DNA of 64,000 nucleotides from Pleomorphochaeta sp963678575 (GCA_963678575.2 CAXXHV010000002.1:2046001-2110000), one strand, 5' to 3'. Positions 36,096-44,456 are shown, counted from the stretch's first letter. Numbers and translations are program-made. The notes: a model not told the origin generated them from the sequence alone.

Positions 36096-36103
36096 TATTA
36101 AAT

Positions 36104-36523
36104 ATGGACAAATCAAAAAAAATAACAGTTATAGATGGACAAGGTGGTAGCCTTGGAAAAATTATAGTAAAAAGAATAAAAGATAAATATCCTAATGTAA
36201 AAATTATTGCAATAGGAACAAACAGTATTGCAACTTCTGCAATGTTACAAAGTGGTGCTGATGGAATTGCAACAGGAGAAAATCCTGTAATTGTTGCAGC
36301 AAGAGATGCTGATATAATAATTGGACCGATTGGAATTGTTATTGCAGATGCCCTACATGGAGAGATTACACCAAAAATGGCTATTGCAATAGGACAAAGT
36401 AAAGCCCATAAAATTTTTATTCCTGTTACAAATTGTAACTTATCAATAGCAGGGACAAATAAAATTGGACTTGAAACAATAATTAATGAAATAATTGAAT
36501 CTATTCAATTTTTTATTGAATAA
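36104..36523 (+). CDS. DUF3842 family protein
   Basis: Conserved protein of unknown function found mainly in Clostridia and spirochaetes. The 139-residue sequence begins with a Rossmann-like turn (ITVIDGQGGSLGKIIVKRIK) and is a single alpha/beta domain: KIIAIGTNSIATSAMLQSGAD and DIIIGPIGIVIADALHGEITP are the recognisable blocks. The glycine-rich loop suggests nucleotide binding. No SD is visible and promoter spacing predicts a leaderless mRNA. It stands alone between the xanthine dehydrogenase and the zinc-type ABC importer, divergent from the former. Confidence 0.85.
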   Translation: MDKSKKITVIDGQGGSLGKIIVKRIKDKYPNVKIIAIGTNSIATSAMLQSGADGIATGENPVIVAARDADIIIGPIGIVIADALHGEITPKMAIAIGQSKAHKIFIPVTNCNLSIAGTNKIGLETIINEIIESIQFFIE

Positions 36524-36535
36524 ATTTAAAACAAA

Positions 36536-36669
36536 TTGACACTTAAATAAATTACATATATGTTAATAGTAAGATTTCAGGAAGAAATCTTACTTTTAAT
36601 TTTTTTGTTCTTAGCGTAGCCAGGAAGGCTTAGATATATTTTTTATCTGCTTCCTAGCTATTTTTTTTT
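36536..36669 (+). promoter_or_regulatory. znu-type operon promoter and leader with two terminator-like hairpins
   Basis: TTGACA (36536-36541), 17 bp, TATGTT (36559-36564). At the start site lies a palindrome with 11-bp arms AGTAAGATTTC/GAAATCTTACT (36568-36594) and loop AGGAA, followed by T-rich sequence. A second hairpin (36617-36660: TAGC, AGGAAG and AGATA pairing with TATCT, CTTCCT and GCTA) runs into T9 directly before the SD. An alternative AGCC-AGGAA-GGCT hairpin overlaps its 5' arm. The sequence CAGGAAG occurs in both hairpins. Confidence 0.65.
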
Positions 36670-36680
36670 GGAGATTTTTA

Positions 36681-37709
36681 ATGGAAAAATATTTAGAAAA
36701 CCTAATTGAAGGTACAACACTAAATGTATTTAATAATGATGATTTAATATTTAAATCATCAAGTTCTTGGTTATATCCTTTATTTGAGCTTGAATCATTT
36801 CTAAACAACAATACTAATAAATTTAATAATCTAAGTGCTCATGATACAACAGGAGGAAAAGCTGCTGCTGCATTAATGATAAAATTAAACATAAAAAGAG
36901 TAAACTTTAATTTAATCAGTATTAAAGCAAAAAACTTATTAGATAATAATAATATCAAAGTTAATTATACAAAAATAATTGATAAGTTATTATGTAAAAC
37001 AGAAGATCTTTTTGAAAATGAAAATTCAATAGATTTAATATATGAAAAAATAAAAATACGAGCAAAACAAGTTCAAGGCTTAAGTTTAAAACTTAATAAT
37101 TTAGTAATTGGATACAACAATAAAGAAATATATAAATTTGATTATCTTGAAATTAATGGTGGAGAATCGCTAATAATTGAAGGTGAAAATGGTATTGGAA
37201 AAACAACTTTTATCAAAACAATTTTAAATGAAATAGAACCATTAAGTGGGGAAATTTTAATTAATAATAAGGATTTGAATAAATTAGAACCAAAGACTAT
37301 TGGATATATAAAACAAGAAAAAGAAAATCAAGATTTTCCAATAAATGTAAAAGAAGTTGTATCAATGGGTATTAACAAAAAACTTAGCAAAACAGAAAAA
37401 AATTACTTAATTGATACAAGTTTGAGAAAATGCAAAGTAGCACACTTAATTGATAGAAACTATTACTCTCTTTCTGGTGGAGAAAAACAGAAAGTATCTT
37501 TAGCGAGATGTTTATGTCAAAAAGCTAGAATTTTAATATTAGATGAACCTACTTCTTTCCTTGATAAAGAAAGTAAAACACAACTTATCACCATATTAAA
37601 AGCACTTAGGCAAGGAGAGATGCCTACAATAATTTTAATAACGCACGATAAAGAAATAAAAGACAAATTAGGTTGGAACACTTATAAAATGGAGAAATTA
37701 AATGCTTAG
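36681..37709 (+). CDS. DUF1893 domain fused to a zinc-type ABC transporter ATPase
   Basis: Two-domain protein of 342 residues. Residues about 1-125 match DUF1893, a small domain with a cytidine-deaminase-like fold: DDLIFKSSSSWLYPLFELES, then LSAHDTTGGKAAAALMIKLN and the end block around KIIDKLLCKTEDL. The GxCP motif usual near its end is absent. Residues about 133-340 form an ABC ATPase: Walker A GENGIGKTT, signature YSLSGGEKQKVSL, Walker B ILILDEPTSFLD, ITHD. Order ATPase-permease-binding protein and the permease type make it a ZnuC/TroB-like subunit. I know of no standard ZnuC with this front domain. SD GGAG. It overlaps the permease gene by 8 bp. Confidence 0.85.
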   Translation: MEKYLENLIEGTTLNVFNNDDLIFKSSSSWLYPLFELESFLNNNTNKFNNLSAHDTTGGKAAAALMIKLNIKRVNFNLISIKAKNLLDNNNIKVNYTKIIDKLLCKTEDLFENENSIDLIYEKIKIRAKQVQGLSLKLNNLVIGYNNKEIYKFDYLEINGGESLIIEGENGIGKTTFIKTILNEIEPLSGEILINNKDLNKLEPKTIGYIKQEKENQDFPINVKEVVSMGINKKLSKTEKNYLIDTSLRKCKVAHLIDRNYYSLSGGEKQKVSLARCLCQKARILILDEPTSFLDKESKTQLITILKALRQGEMPTIILITHDKEIKDKLGWNTYKMEKLNA

Positions 37710-38505
37710 TTTATTAGCTTTACCTCCCATATTCAAAGCATTTATTGCTTTAATTCTATCTGGAATTTCTTTCCCTCTTTGTGGAGTAATGGTTCTACGA
37801 CTAGATTTAGTACCATTAAGATACGCTCTTATGCACGGAGTTATTTTAGGTGGAGCTATTGCTCTTGCCCTAAATGTCTCAACTTTACCTGTGATTATAA
37901 TTGTGAATCTCTTTGTAGTATATTTTATCATAAAAATACCAAGCACAAATTCCTTTTCTTCTGCTGCGGCTATGGTATTTACAATGGGGCTTGCATCTCT
38001 CTTAATGCATACCTGTAATGTTCCAGCTAAAGACTCCTTACAATTATTATGGGGCTCTCCTTTTGCCTTAAGTTATTTTGACTTATCTGTATTATTTATT
38101 CTAACAATAATAATCCTTTTTTATATTTCTTTAAACTTTAATAATATTGTTTCCATTTTCTTTGATAAATCAATTGCTAAAAGTTTAGGAATTAAAGTCG
38201 ACTTAAATTATAACTTTATGGTAATAATTATTGCTTTGTGTGTTGCTCTTGCAATGAGATTAATTGGTGCTTTATTAATTGATGCACTATTAATTCTTCC
38301 TGTATTAATTGCTACAAGAATATCAAAAGGAACTAAAACTTTATTTATATATTCATCTATTTTTGGCTTGTTTTTAGCACTATCTGGTTTTTTTAGTACT
38401 CTATATTTTGACTTTCCACTTAGTGCAACAATAGCAATTATAGCTGTATTAACATATATATTTGTATCTTTAATAAATTCATATAAAAAAAGGAAACGAA
38501 AATGA
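37702..38505 (+). CDS. Zinc/manganese-type ABC transporter permease
   Basis: Polytopic membrane protein (267 residues, about eight hydrophobic segments) of the ABC-3 family that includes ZnuB, TroC and MntB. The family blocks are recognisable: LCGVMVLRLDLVPLRYALMH near the start, and ALAMRLIGALLIDALLILPV near residue 190, the latter corresponding to the VGxLLVxALLIIPA segment. It overlaps both neighbours (ATPase by 8 bp; binding protein by ATGA), so the three subunits are translationally coupled. Metal specificity cannot be read from the permease. Confidence 0.88.
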   Translation: MLSLLALPPIFKAFIALILSGISFPLCGVMVLRLDLVPLRYALMHGVILGGAIALALNVSTLPVIIIVNLFVVYFIIKIPSTNSFSSAAAMVFTMGLASLLMHTCNVPAKDSLQLLWGSPFALSYFDLSVLFILTIIILFYISLNFNNIVSIFFDKSIAKSLGIKVDLNYNFMVIIIALCVALAMRLIGALLIDALLILPVLIATRISKGTKTLFIYSSIFGLFLALSGFFSTLYFDFPLSATIAIIAVLTYIFVSLINSYKKRKRK

Positions 38506-39257
38506 AAAAAAAATTAATATCATTATTAATTATTTCAATGTTGTGTTTATCTCTTTTTGCTCAAGGAACAAAAGAAATAAACTCGGATTATGTCGCTAGT
38601 ACTAGCTGGAGTGCATCTTTTGCATACGTAGGTGGGCTTGATAATGTAATTAGTATAGCCCCAGCAGATTTAACTCATCCACCTGAATATGAGATTCTTC
38701 CAAGTGATATTCAAAAAATTCAGAAAAGTAAAGCATTTGTATATGCGGGTTATGAAGCAATGATGAAAACTCTTACTAATAATTTAATAGATGACAATAT
38801 TAAAGTTCAGATAAAAACTGTAAATACTTTAGATAATATTAAAGAACAAGCAGAAAAAATAAGTACGAAATATAATAAAGAAGATATTAGTAAAATTAGG
38901 GTACAGGAAATTGAAGATATGTTTAATGAAGCAAGGAAGCAAATAAAAGAAAAAGGAATAGATAAAATTCCTTCATATGTTCATTATCACCAAGTAGAAT
39001 TTGCAAAATCTTTAGGATTAAATGTTGTTGGATCTTTTGGACCCAATTCAGTATCAGCAAAAAATATTGAAGAAGTTTCTCAAATTAAAAATGTTTTGAT
39101 CATTGATAATATTCATAATCAATTAGCAAAACCATTTTTGGAAGTTAATCCAGAAGCAAAGTTAATTGTATGGAGAAATTTCCCAAATAATAATGACGCA
39201 AATGCTTTATTTTTAATGCTAAAAAATAATATAGATACTTTATTAAATGATTTTTAA
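38502..39257 (+). CDS. Metal-binding protein of the ABC importer (ZnuA/TroA-like)
   Basis: Exported solute-binding protein of 251 residues. Signal peptide MKKKLISLLIISMLCLSLFA with a non-classical Cys; no clear lipobox. Likely metal ligands: His in THPPEYEI (about residue 60), His in SYVHYHQVEFAKSLGL (about 165, a family signature) and residues in IIDNIHNQ (about 205). The usual histidine-rich loop of ZnuA is missing and the protein is shorter than family norm (about 300). Zinc is more likely than manganese by analogy, but this is uncertain. The ATG overlaps the permease stop codon. Confidence 0.82.
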   Translation: MKKKLISLLIISMLCLSLFAQGTKEINSDYVASTSWSASFAYVGGLDNVISIAPADLTHPPEYEILPSDIQKIQKSKAFVYAGYEAMMKTLTNNLIDDNIKVQIKTVNTLDNIKEQAEKISTKYNKEDISKIRVQEIEDMFNEARKQIKEKGIDKIPSYVHYHQVEFAKSLGLNVVGSFGPNSVSAKNIEEVSQIKNVLIIDNIHNQLAKPFLEVNPEAKLIVWRNFPNNNDANALFLMLKNNIDTLLNDF

Positions 39258-39291
39258 CCGCTATTTAATAAAAAATATATTTTTTTTATTA

Positions 39292-39322
39292 TTATAATTC
39301 CTTTTATAGAAAAGAATTATAA
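39292..39322 (+). terminator. Probable terminator of the metal-importer operon
   Basis: TTATAATTC-c-TTTT (39292-39305) pairs with AAAAGAATTATAA (39310-39322), loop ATAG, followed by ATTTTG and T-rich sequence. Confidence 0.65.
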
Positions 39323-39362
39323 ATTTTGTTTATTTTTTTTAATATTTTCTTTAATTTTATTA

Positions 39363-39391
39363 TTGACAAAAGTTCAAGTAATTATTAAAAA
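39363..39391 (+). promoter_or_regulatory. amt promoter
   Basis: TTGACA (39363-39368), 17 bp, TAAAAA (39386-39391). The predicted start near 39398 places the first ANTAR-type hairpin at the very 5' end of the mRNA. Confidence 0.6.
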
Positions 39392-39400
39392 TAACATATA

Positions 39401-39445
39401 CATCAAAGGCGATGCAGGAAAAATTTTCTTGCATCGTCTTTTTTT
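39401..39445 (+). promoter_or_regulatory. amt leader site 1: ANTAR-type hexaloop hairpin overlapping a terminator
   Basis: Antiterminator-type hairpin CATC-AAAGGC-GATG (39401-39414) has a six-base loop with A at position 1 and G at position 4, the ANTAR consensus. Its 3' half is also the 5' arm of a terminator: CGATGCAGGAAA (39410-39421) with TTTCTTGCATCG (39425-39436) and T7 (39439-39445). The two folds exclude each other. Confidence 0.78.
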
Positions 39446-39512
39446 GTATTTGATTATACCTATAGGCAATCTTTTTTTATCATTTTGTTTTTCGATTTAT
39501 TTCGAATAAAAC

Positions 39513-39557
39513 CACACAATGGCGTGTGACTCAAATTTGAGTCATGCGCCTTTTTTT
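39513..39557 (+). promoter_or_regulatory. amt leader site 2: ANTAR-type hexaloop hairpin overlapping a terminator
   Basis: CACAC-AATGGC-GTGTG (39513-39528), loop with A1 and G4. Bases GGCGTGTGACTCAAA (39521-39535) are also the 5' arm of a 15-bp terminator with TTTGAGTCATGCGCC (39536-39550) and T7 (39551-39557), 10 bp before the amt SD. Confidence 0.82.
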
Positions 39558-39574
39558 AATTTCTGGAGGGAAAA

Positions 39575-41263
39575 ATGTATTCTTCAATTGACACTTTATG
39601 GGTCTTACTTGGTGCCGTCTTAGTATTCTTTATGCAAGCGGGGTTCGCCATGGTTGAAACTGGTTTTACGAGAGCTAAAAACAGTGGAAACATTATTATG
39701 AAAAACTTAATGGACTTTTCATTAGGTACTATTGTATTTTGGTTTATTGGGTTTGGTTTAATGTTTGGAAGTTTTGGAGATTCAGCACTTTCATCATTCA
39801 TTGGAGCTCCTGATTTTTTCGTTCAAAATGATTACTCTGGCTCTTATCCAACTTATGCTTTCTTAATATTCCAAACAGTATTCTGTGCTACTGCGGCAAC
39901 TATTGTTTCAGGAGCTATGGCTGAAAGAACTAAATTTTCTTCTTATTGTGTTTACTCTGTTATTATTAGTGCTCTTATCTATCCAATTAGTGGACACTGG
40001 ATTTGGGGTGGTGGCTGGTTAGCTTCTTTAGGTTTTCATGATTTTGCTGGTTCTACTGCCGTTCATATGGTTGGTGGTGTTGCTGCATTAATTGGAGCAA
40101 AAATGCTTGGACCAAGAATTGGAAAATTTACAAAAGATGGAAAATCGAAAGCTATTCCTGGACATAGTTTAACTTTAGGTGCACTTGGTGTATTTATCCT
40201 TTGGTTCTGTTGGTTTGGTTTCAATGGTGGATCTACAGTAAGTTTAACAGGAGACGATACAATATTTTCTGCATCAAAAATCTTTGTAACCACTAACTTA
40301 GCTGCAGCTACAGCAGCAACTACAACAATGTTTGTAACTTGGATCAAATATAAAAAACCTGATGTTTCAATGACTCTAAATGGTGCTTTAGCAGGTTTAG
40401 TTGGTATAACTGCTGGTTGTGACGCAGTCTCTCCTATTGGAGCAACGATAATAGGAATAATTTGTGGTATTGTAGTAGTGTTTGCGATTGAAATTGTTGA
40501 AAAGAAATTTAAAATTGATGATCCAGTAGGAGCTTTTTCAGTACATGGGGTCTGTGGAGCTTTAGGAACAATTTTAACTGGTCTATTAGCTATTGATGGA
40601 GGTTTATTATACGGTGGTGGAACATCTCTTTTATTAATTCAAATCTTAGGAGTTGTAAGTGTTATTGCTTGGGTTACAGTTACAATGACATTAGTATTCT
40701 TTTTAATTAAGAAAACTGTTGGATTAAGAGTTACACCAAAAGAAGAAATCGCTGGTTTAGACTTAGAAGAACATGGACTAGACAATGCATATGCTGACTT
40801 TATGCCAATCGTAACAGGAGCCGGAAAACCAATCGATGTTGAAGAAGAAGTTGTAGCTTTCGCTGCAAAGGATGAAGCTGTAAAAGTAGTTGATAAGAGA
40901 GATGCAAAATCAACCTTTACAAAAATTGTTATCCTTGCAAAGAGAAGTAAGTTCCCTGAACTTAAAAAGGCTTTAAACGATATCGAGGTTACTGGTTTAA
41001 CACTTACAAATGTTATGGGATGTGGAATGCAAAAAGGTGTTACTGAATTATACCGTGGTGTTCCAGTAGACATGACTTTACTACCAAAAATTAAAGTCGA
41101 GGTAGTAGTTTCAAAAGTACCTGTAAAAACTGTTGTTGATACTGTTAAAAAGACATTATACACAGGACATTATGGAGATGGAAAAATGTTCATATATAAT
41201 GTTGAAAATGTTGTCAAAGTCAGAACGGGAGAAGAAGGATACGCAGCCCTTCAAGATGATTAA
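39575..41263 (+). CDS. amt: Ammonium transporter fused to a C-terminal PII domain
   Basis: Residues about 1-400 form an Amt/MEP channel with eleven helices for ammonium uptake; visible signatures include MVETGFTRAKNSGNIIMKN and FDFAGSTAVHMVGGVAALIGA-type sequence (starting FAGSTAVHM, with the twin-His pore further on in FSVHGVCGALG). A linker (about 400-445) leads to a PII domain (about 447-560): FTKIVILAKRSKFPELKKAL, T-loop KGVTELYRGVPVD and VRTGEEG. The T-loop lacks the tyrosine (Y51) that is uridylylated in enteric PII. PII normally plugs Amt when nitrogen is plentiful; fusion makes this intramolecular. 562 residues, SD GGAGGG, leader with two ANTAR sites. Confidence 0.93.
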   Translation: MYSSIDTLWVLLGAVLVFFMQAGFAMVETGFTRAKNSGNIIMKNLMDFSLGTIVFWFIGFGLMFGSFGDSALSSFIGAPDFFVQNDYSGSYPTYAFLIFQTVFCATAATIVSGAMAERTKFSSYCVYSVIISALIYPISGHWIWGGGWLASLGFHDFAGSTAVHMVGGVAALIGAKMLGPRIGKFTKDGKSKAIPGHSLTLGALGVFILWFCWFGFNGGSTVSLTGDDTIFSASKIFVTTNLAAATAATTTMFVTWIKYKKPDVSMTLNGALAGLVGITAGCDAVSPIGATIIGIICGIVVVFAIEIVEKKFKIDDPVGAFSVHGVCGALGTILTGLLAIDGGLLYGGGTSLLLIQILGVVSVIAWVTVTMTLVFFLIKKTVGLRVTPKEEIAGLDLEEHGLDNAYADFMPIVTGAGKPIDVEEEVVAFAAKDEAVKVVDKRDAKSTFTKIVILAKRSKFPELKKALNDIEVTGLTLTNVMGCGMQKGVTELYRGVPVDMTLLPKIKVEVVVSKVPVKTVVDTVKKTLYTGHYGDGKMFIYNVENVVKVRTGEEGYAALQDD

Positions 41264-41279
41264 AAAAGAATCAATCTTT

Positions 41280-41313
41280 GTCTCCTAGTAGAAATACTAG
41301 GAGACTCTTTTTT
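41280..41313 (+). terminator. Intrinsic terminator of amt
   Basis: Perfect 11-bp stem GTCTCCTAGTA/TACTAGGAGAC with GAAA loop (41280-41305), followed by TCTTTTTT. Confidence 0.92.
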
Positions 41314-42607
41314 ATAATAAAATATCCATTCTATTTATTTCGTCATAATATTTGAAATTGATAGAGTTCTTTTTTTCTAAAATATTAAAAATATTTTTTT
41401 CATCAATTAAATATTTTTTCGCTTTTAAATAATCCTTTGAGTTTTTAAAAACCAAATTAATATTTTTATTTGAAGCATTCTTTATATCTTGTTCCAATTT
41501 ATTCTCTGAGAAAAATTCATAATAAAGAAGATTCAATTTTTTCATATTTTCTTTTAAAATAAAAATTAATGTATCATTATTATTATTTGCTTGAAAGTCT
41601 AAGCTGTTAAGTTCATAGCCATTTTTTAAAAATATTTTATACAATGCAGATTCATCTATCAAATAATTTTTTGCAAGAAGATAGTCTTTAGACCTTTCGA
41701 AGCCAAGTATAATTGGATTAATTTTATTATCTAATTCTTTTTCAATCGTTTTTTCAATTTTAACTTTATCAAAAGAATTAAAATAACATCCATTATTATA
41801 AAGATAATTATATTTTAAAGAATTTGCATAAAAGGCATTAGTATTTTCTGATAGTATATGATCTTTATATACTTGAGAATCAGTGATACAAAAATAGGAA
41901 TAGTCAACAAACATATTACTGGCATCTCCTTGTGTAACATCAATATGATACCAATTATTCTCAAGTTCAATCATATTCCAGACATGACTTTCATTTGACT
42001 CGGTAAAGGTTCCCTCAACTAGAATACAAGGGATATTGAAATAATCCATTAAGTATTTAAAGGATTTTGCATACGAAGTACAAACCCCTGTATGATTAAT
42101 TAATACACTTAGAATAGATTGATCATTATATCTCGCATCATAGTATGAGTTTAAAATTAAATAGTCATAACAATATTTAACAACCTCATATTCAGACATA
42201 TTTTCAACTTTATTAGTAATAAATTCTTTGATATTATATAATTCGTTATTAATTGAATTTATTTCTAAATTTGTCAAATTCTTATAATCAAATTGTAGTT
42301 CATTTTCAACAATATCATTACTATAGGTTGTAGAAGAAAAGTTTAACTTATTTGTAACATAATATATTTGAGGATTATCTTTTAAAACCATGTAATAAAT
42401 ATCACTAATATGATCAAAATCAGAAAAAATATTTCTTATTGTTTTTTCCTTATTTATTAAAGCTGAATAAATTTTACTGTATAGAGCTTTATCTTCTAAT
42501 GAAACACTTTGATAATAGTATGAAAATGCAAATAATCTTGATAAAGAAAATAGAAAAACAAGGCTTAATGTTATTAAGAATTTAAAATTAATTTTAATTA
42601 TATTCAT
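41312..42607 (-). CDS. Exported transglutaminase-like cysteine protein with C-terminal repeats
   Basis: Protein of 431 residues with an N-terminal signal/anchor (FLITLSLVFLFSLSRLFAF). The transglutaminase core lies at about 140-240: Cys in GVCTSYAKSFKYLM, His in ESHVWNMIEL and Asp in NNWYHIDVTQGD, the complete Cys-His-Asp triad of bacterial transglutaminase-like proteases. The C terminus holds two related units of about 50 residues, each with SKDYLxAKxYLIDE. Probable role: cleavage or crosslinking of envelope peptides. It lies inside the nitrogen island but downstream of asnB and its terminator, so it appears separately transcribed. Confidence 0.78.
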   Translation of the reverse strand: MNIIKINFKFLITLSLVFLFSLSRLFAFSYYYQSVSLEDKALYSKIYSALINKEKTIRNIFSDFDHISDIYYMVLKDNPQIYYVTNKLNFSSTTYSNDIVENELQFDYKNLTNLEINSINNELYNIKEFITNKVENMSEYEVVKYCYDYLILNSYYDARYNDQSILSVLINHTGVCTSYAKSFKYLMDYFNIPCILVEGTFTESNESHVWNMIELENNWYHIDVTQGDASNMFVDYSYFCITDSQVYKDHILSENTNAFYANSLKYNYLYNNGCYFNSFDKVKIEKTIEKELDNKINPIILGFERSKDYLLAKNYLIDESALYKIFLKNGYELNSLDFQANNNNDTLIFILKENMKKLNLLYYEFFSENKLEQDIKNASNKNINLVFKNSKDYLKAKKYLIDEKNIFNILEKKNSINFKYYDEINRMDILL

Positions 42608-42681
42608 CTATTTCCTTTTTCCCTAATCAAATATATCTTTTGCTTTTAACCAATTATATCATCAAATAATAATAAAATGGC

Positions 42682-42719
42682 AAAAAAAATTCCTTTTGTC
42701 AAATTAATAACAAAAGGAA
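42682..42719 (-). terminator. Intrinsic terminator of asnB
   Basis: Minus-strand stem TTCCTTTTGT/ACAAAAGGAA (10 bp, 42690-42719) followed by T8. Confidence 0.9.
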
Positions 42720-42735
42720 AGGAACAAAATAGTTT

Positions 42736-44400
42736 TTATTTATAAGCTTGCTCATGAACTGTTTTAACAGCTCTACCGCTTGGCTCATTCATTTTTTTAA
42801 AGCTTTCATCCCATTCAAGAGCCGTAGCTGTTGAACATGCAACTGAAGCTTCATGTGGTACAGTTGAAGCAGCACCTTCACTCTTAAAATGTCTATTAAA
42901 TAGAATTCTGTAATATGCTTCTTCTTTTGTAGCAGGGGTATTAATTGGGAATCTATTTTTAATATTTGCAAATTGAACATCAGTAACTATTTCATTAGTT
43001 AATTCTTTTAAACTATCAATCCAGCTATATCCAACTCCATCAGAGAATTGTTCTTTTTGTCTCCAACAAACTTCTTCTGGAACAATATCTTTAAATGCTT
43101 CTCTTAAAACCCATTTCTCAATTCTATCATTACAAAGTTTTAATTCAGGATTAATCCTCATAGCGACATCCATAAATTCTTTATCTAGGAAAGGAACTCT
43201 TCCTTCTACTCCCCAAGCTGCTAAAGATTTATTAGCTCTTAAGCAATCATACAAATGCAATTTACTTAATTTTCTAACAGTTTCTTCATGGAACTCTTTC
43301 TTATTTGGAGCCTTATGGAAATATAGGTAACCACCAAATAATTCATCACTACCTTCACCAGATAACACCATTTTTATTCCCATGCTCTTAATTACTCTTG
43401 CAAGCAAATACATAGGAGTTGCTGCTCTAACAGTAGTAATATCATAAGTTTCCAAGTGATAAATTACATCTTCAACTGCATCTAAAGCTTCTTCAATTGT
43501 AAAATGAACTTCATGATGAACAGTCTGTAAATAATCAGCAGCAATTCTTGCAGCAGCTAAATCAGGAGAACCTTCCAAGCCAATTGCAAAACTATGAAGA
43601 CGTGGCCACCATGCAGCTTCTTTATCCTTACTTTCTACTCTTGATTGAGCAAATTTTGCAACGATTGCAGATACTACAGTACTATCTAAACCACCTGAAA
43701 GTAATACACCATAAGGAACATCACTCATTAATTGTCTTTTTACAGCTTCTTCTAAAGCAATTCTTATATCTAATGGGCTTCCACCATTATCTTTAACATT
43801 ATCATATTCCATCCAGTCTCTTTTATACCAAGTTTTTAACTCTTTGGTTTTACTATTATAAATACTAGCTGGGGGGAAAGTACAAACTGAAGGACAAGTA
43901 CTTTCTAAAGCTTTTAATTCGCTTGCAACAAAATAATGTCCATCAACATCCCATCCTTGATAAAGTGGAATTATTCCCATATGGTCTCTTGCAATAATAT
44001 ATAAATCATTTTCACTATCATATAGAGCAAATGCAAAGATACCATTTAAATCTTCAATAAAATCTACGCCTTTTGCAATATATAATGCAATAATTATTTC
44101 ACAGTCACTTTGTGTTTGAAAATCATAATCTTTGCAATATTTTTCTCTTAATTCAAGATGGTTATAAATTTCTCCATTAGCGGCTAAAACAATCTTCTTA
44201 TCTTTACTATATAAAGGCTGTTTTCCAGATAATGGGTCAACAATACTTAATCTTTCATGCGAAAGAATAACATTTTCACCTTTATAAATACCTGACCAGT
44301 CTGGTCCTCTATGTCTAATTTTTTTAGACATTTTCAGAACTTTCTCTCTGTATAAAGAAGCGTCTTCTTCGATATCAAACATTCCAACAAATCCACACAT
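42736..44400 (-). CDS. asnB: Asparagine synthetase (glutamine-hydrolysing)
   Basis: ATP-dependent synthesis of asparagine from aspartate using glutamine nitrogen. MCGFVGMFD places the catalytic Cys at position 2 after Met removal; the class II amidotransferase domain (about 1-205) includes RGPDWSGIY and LAANGEIYNH. The synthetase domain has the PP-loop LLSGGLDSTVVSA and downstream SGEGSDELFGGYLYFHKAP. 554 residues, the same length as E. coli AsnB. It lies 129 bp downstream of glnN on the same strand, separated by a GGTTGCC hairpin with no strong T-run, and is probably co-transcribed with it in part. Confidence 0.95.
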   Translation of the reverse strand: MCGFVGMFDIEEDASLYREKVLKMSKKIRHRGPDWSGIYKGENVILSHERLSIVDPLSGKQPLYSKDKKIVLAANGEIYNHLELREKYCKDYDFQTQSDCEIIIALYIAKGVDFIEDLNGIFAFALYDSENDLYIIARDHMGIIPLYQGWDVDGHYFVASELKALESTCPSVCTFPPASIYNSKTKELKTWYKRDWMEYDNVKDNGGSPLDIRIALEEAVKRQLMSDVPYGVLLSGGLDSTVVSAIVAKFAQSRVESKDKEAAWWPRLHSFAIGLEGSPDLAAARIAADYLQTVHHEVHFTIEEALDAVEDVIYHLETYDITTVRAATPMYLLARVIKSMGIKMVLSGEGSDELFGGYLYFHKAPNKKEFHEETVRKLSKLHLYDCLRANKSLAAWGVEGRVPFLDKEFMDVAMRINPELKLCNDRIEKWVLREAFKDIVPEEVCWRQKEQFSDGVGYSWIDSLKELTNEIVTDVQFANIKNRFPINTPATKEEAYYRILFNRHFKSEGAASTVPHEASVACSTATALEWDESFKKMNEPSGRAVKTVHEQAYK

Positions 44401-44456
44401 ATATTGTTACTCCTTAAAGGTATTATAATTAATCATTTTTCCTTAAAAGTCTAGAA

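Noticed and set aside
36536..36669. Metal-importer leader as a fifth ANTAR target
   Set aside because: Its overlapping hairpin has a five-base loop AGGAA, and no AxxGxx hexaloop fits. Kept as a separate kind of leader.
40639..41163. 174-codon open frame on the minus strand inside amt
   Set aside because: Shadow of the amt coding frame: serine/threonine/valine-rich without any family motif. The same applies to 1574-1999 (+), 51233-51649 (-) and 53260-53589 (-).
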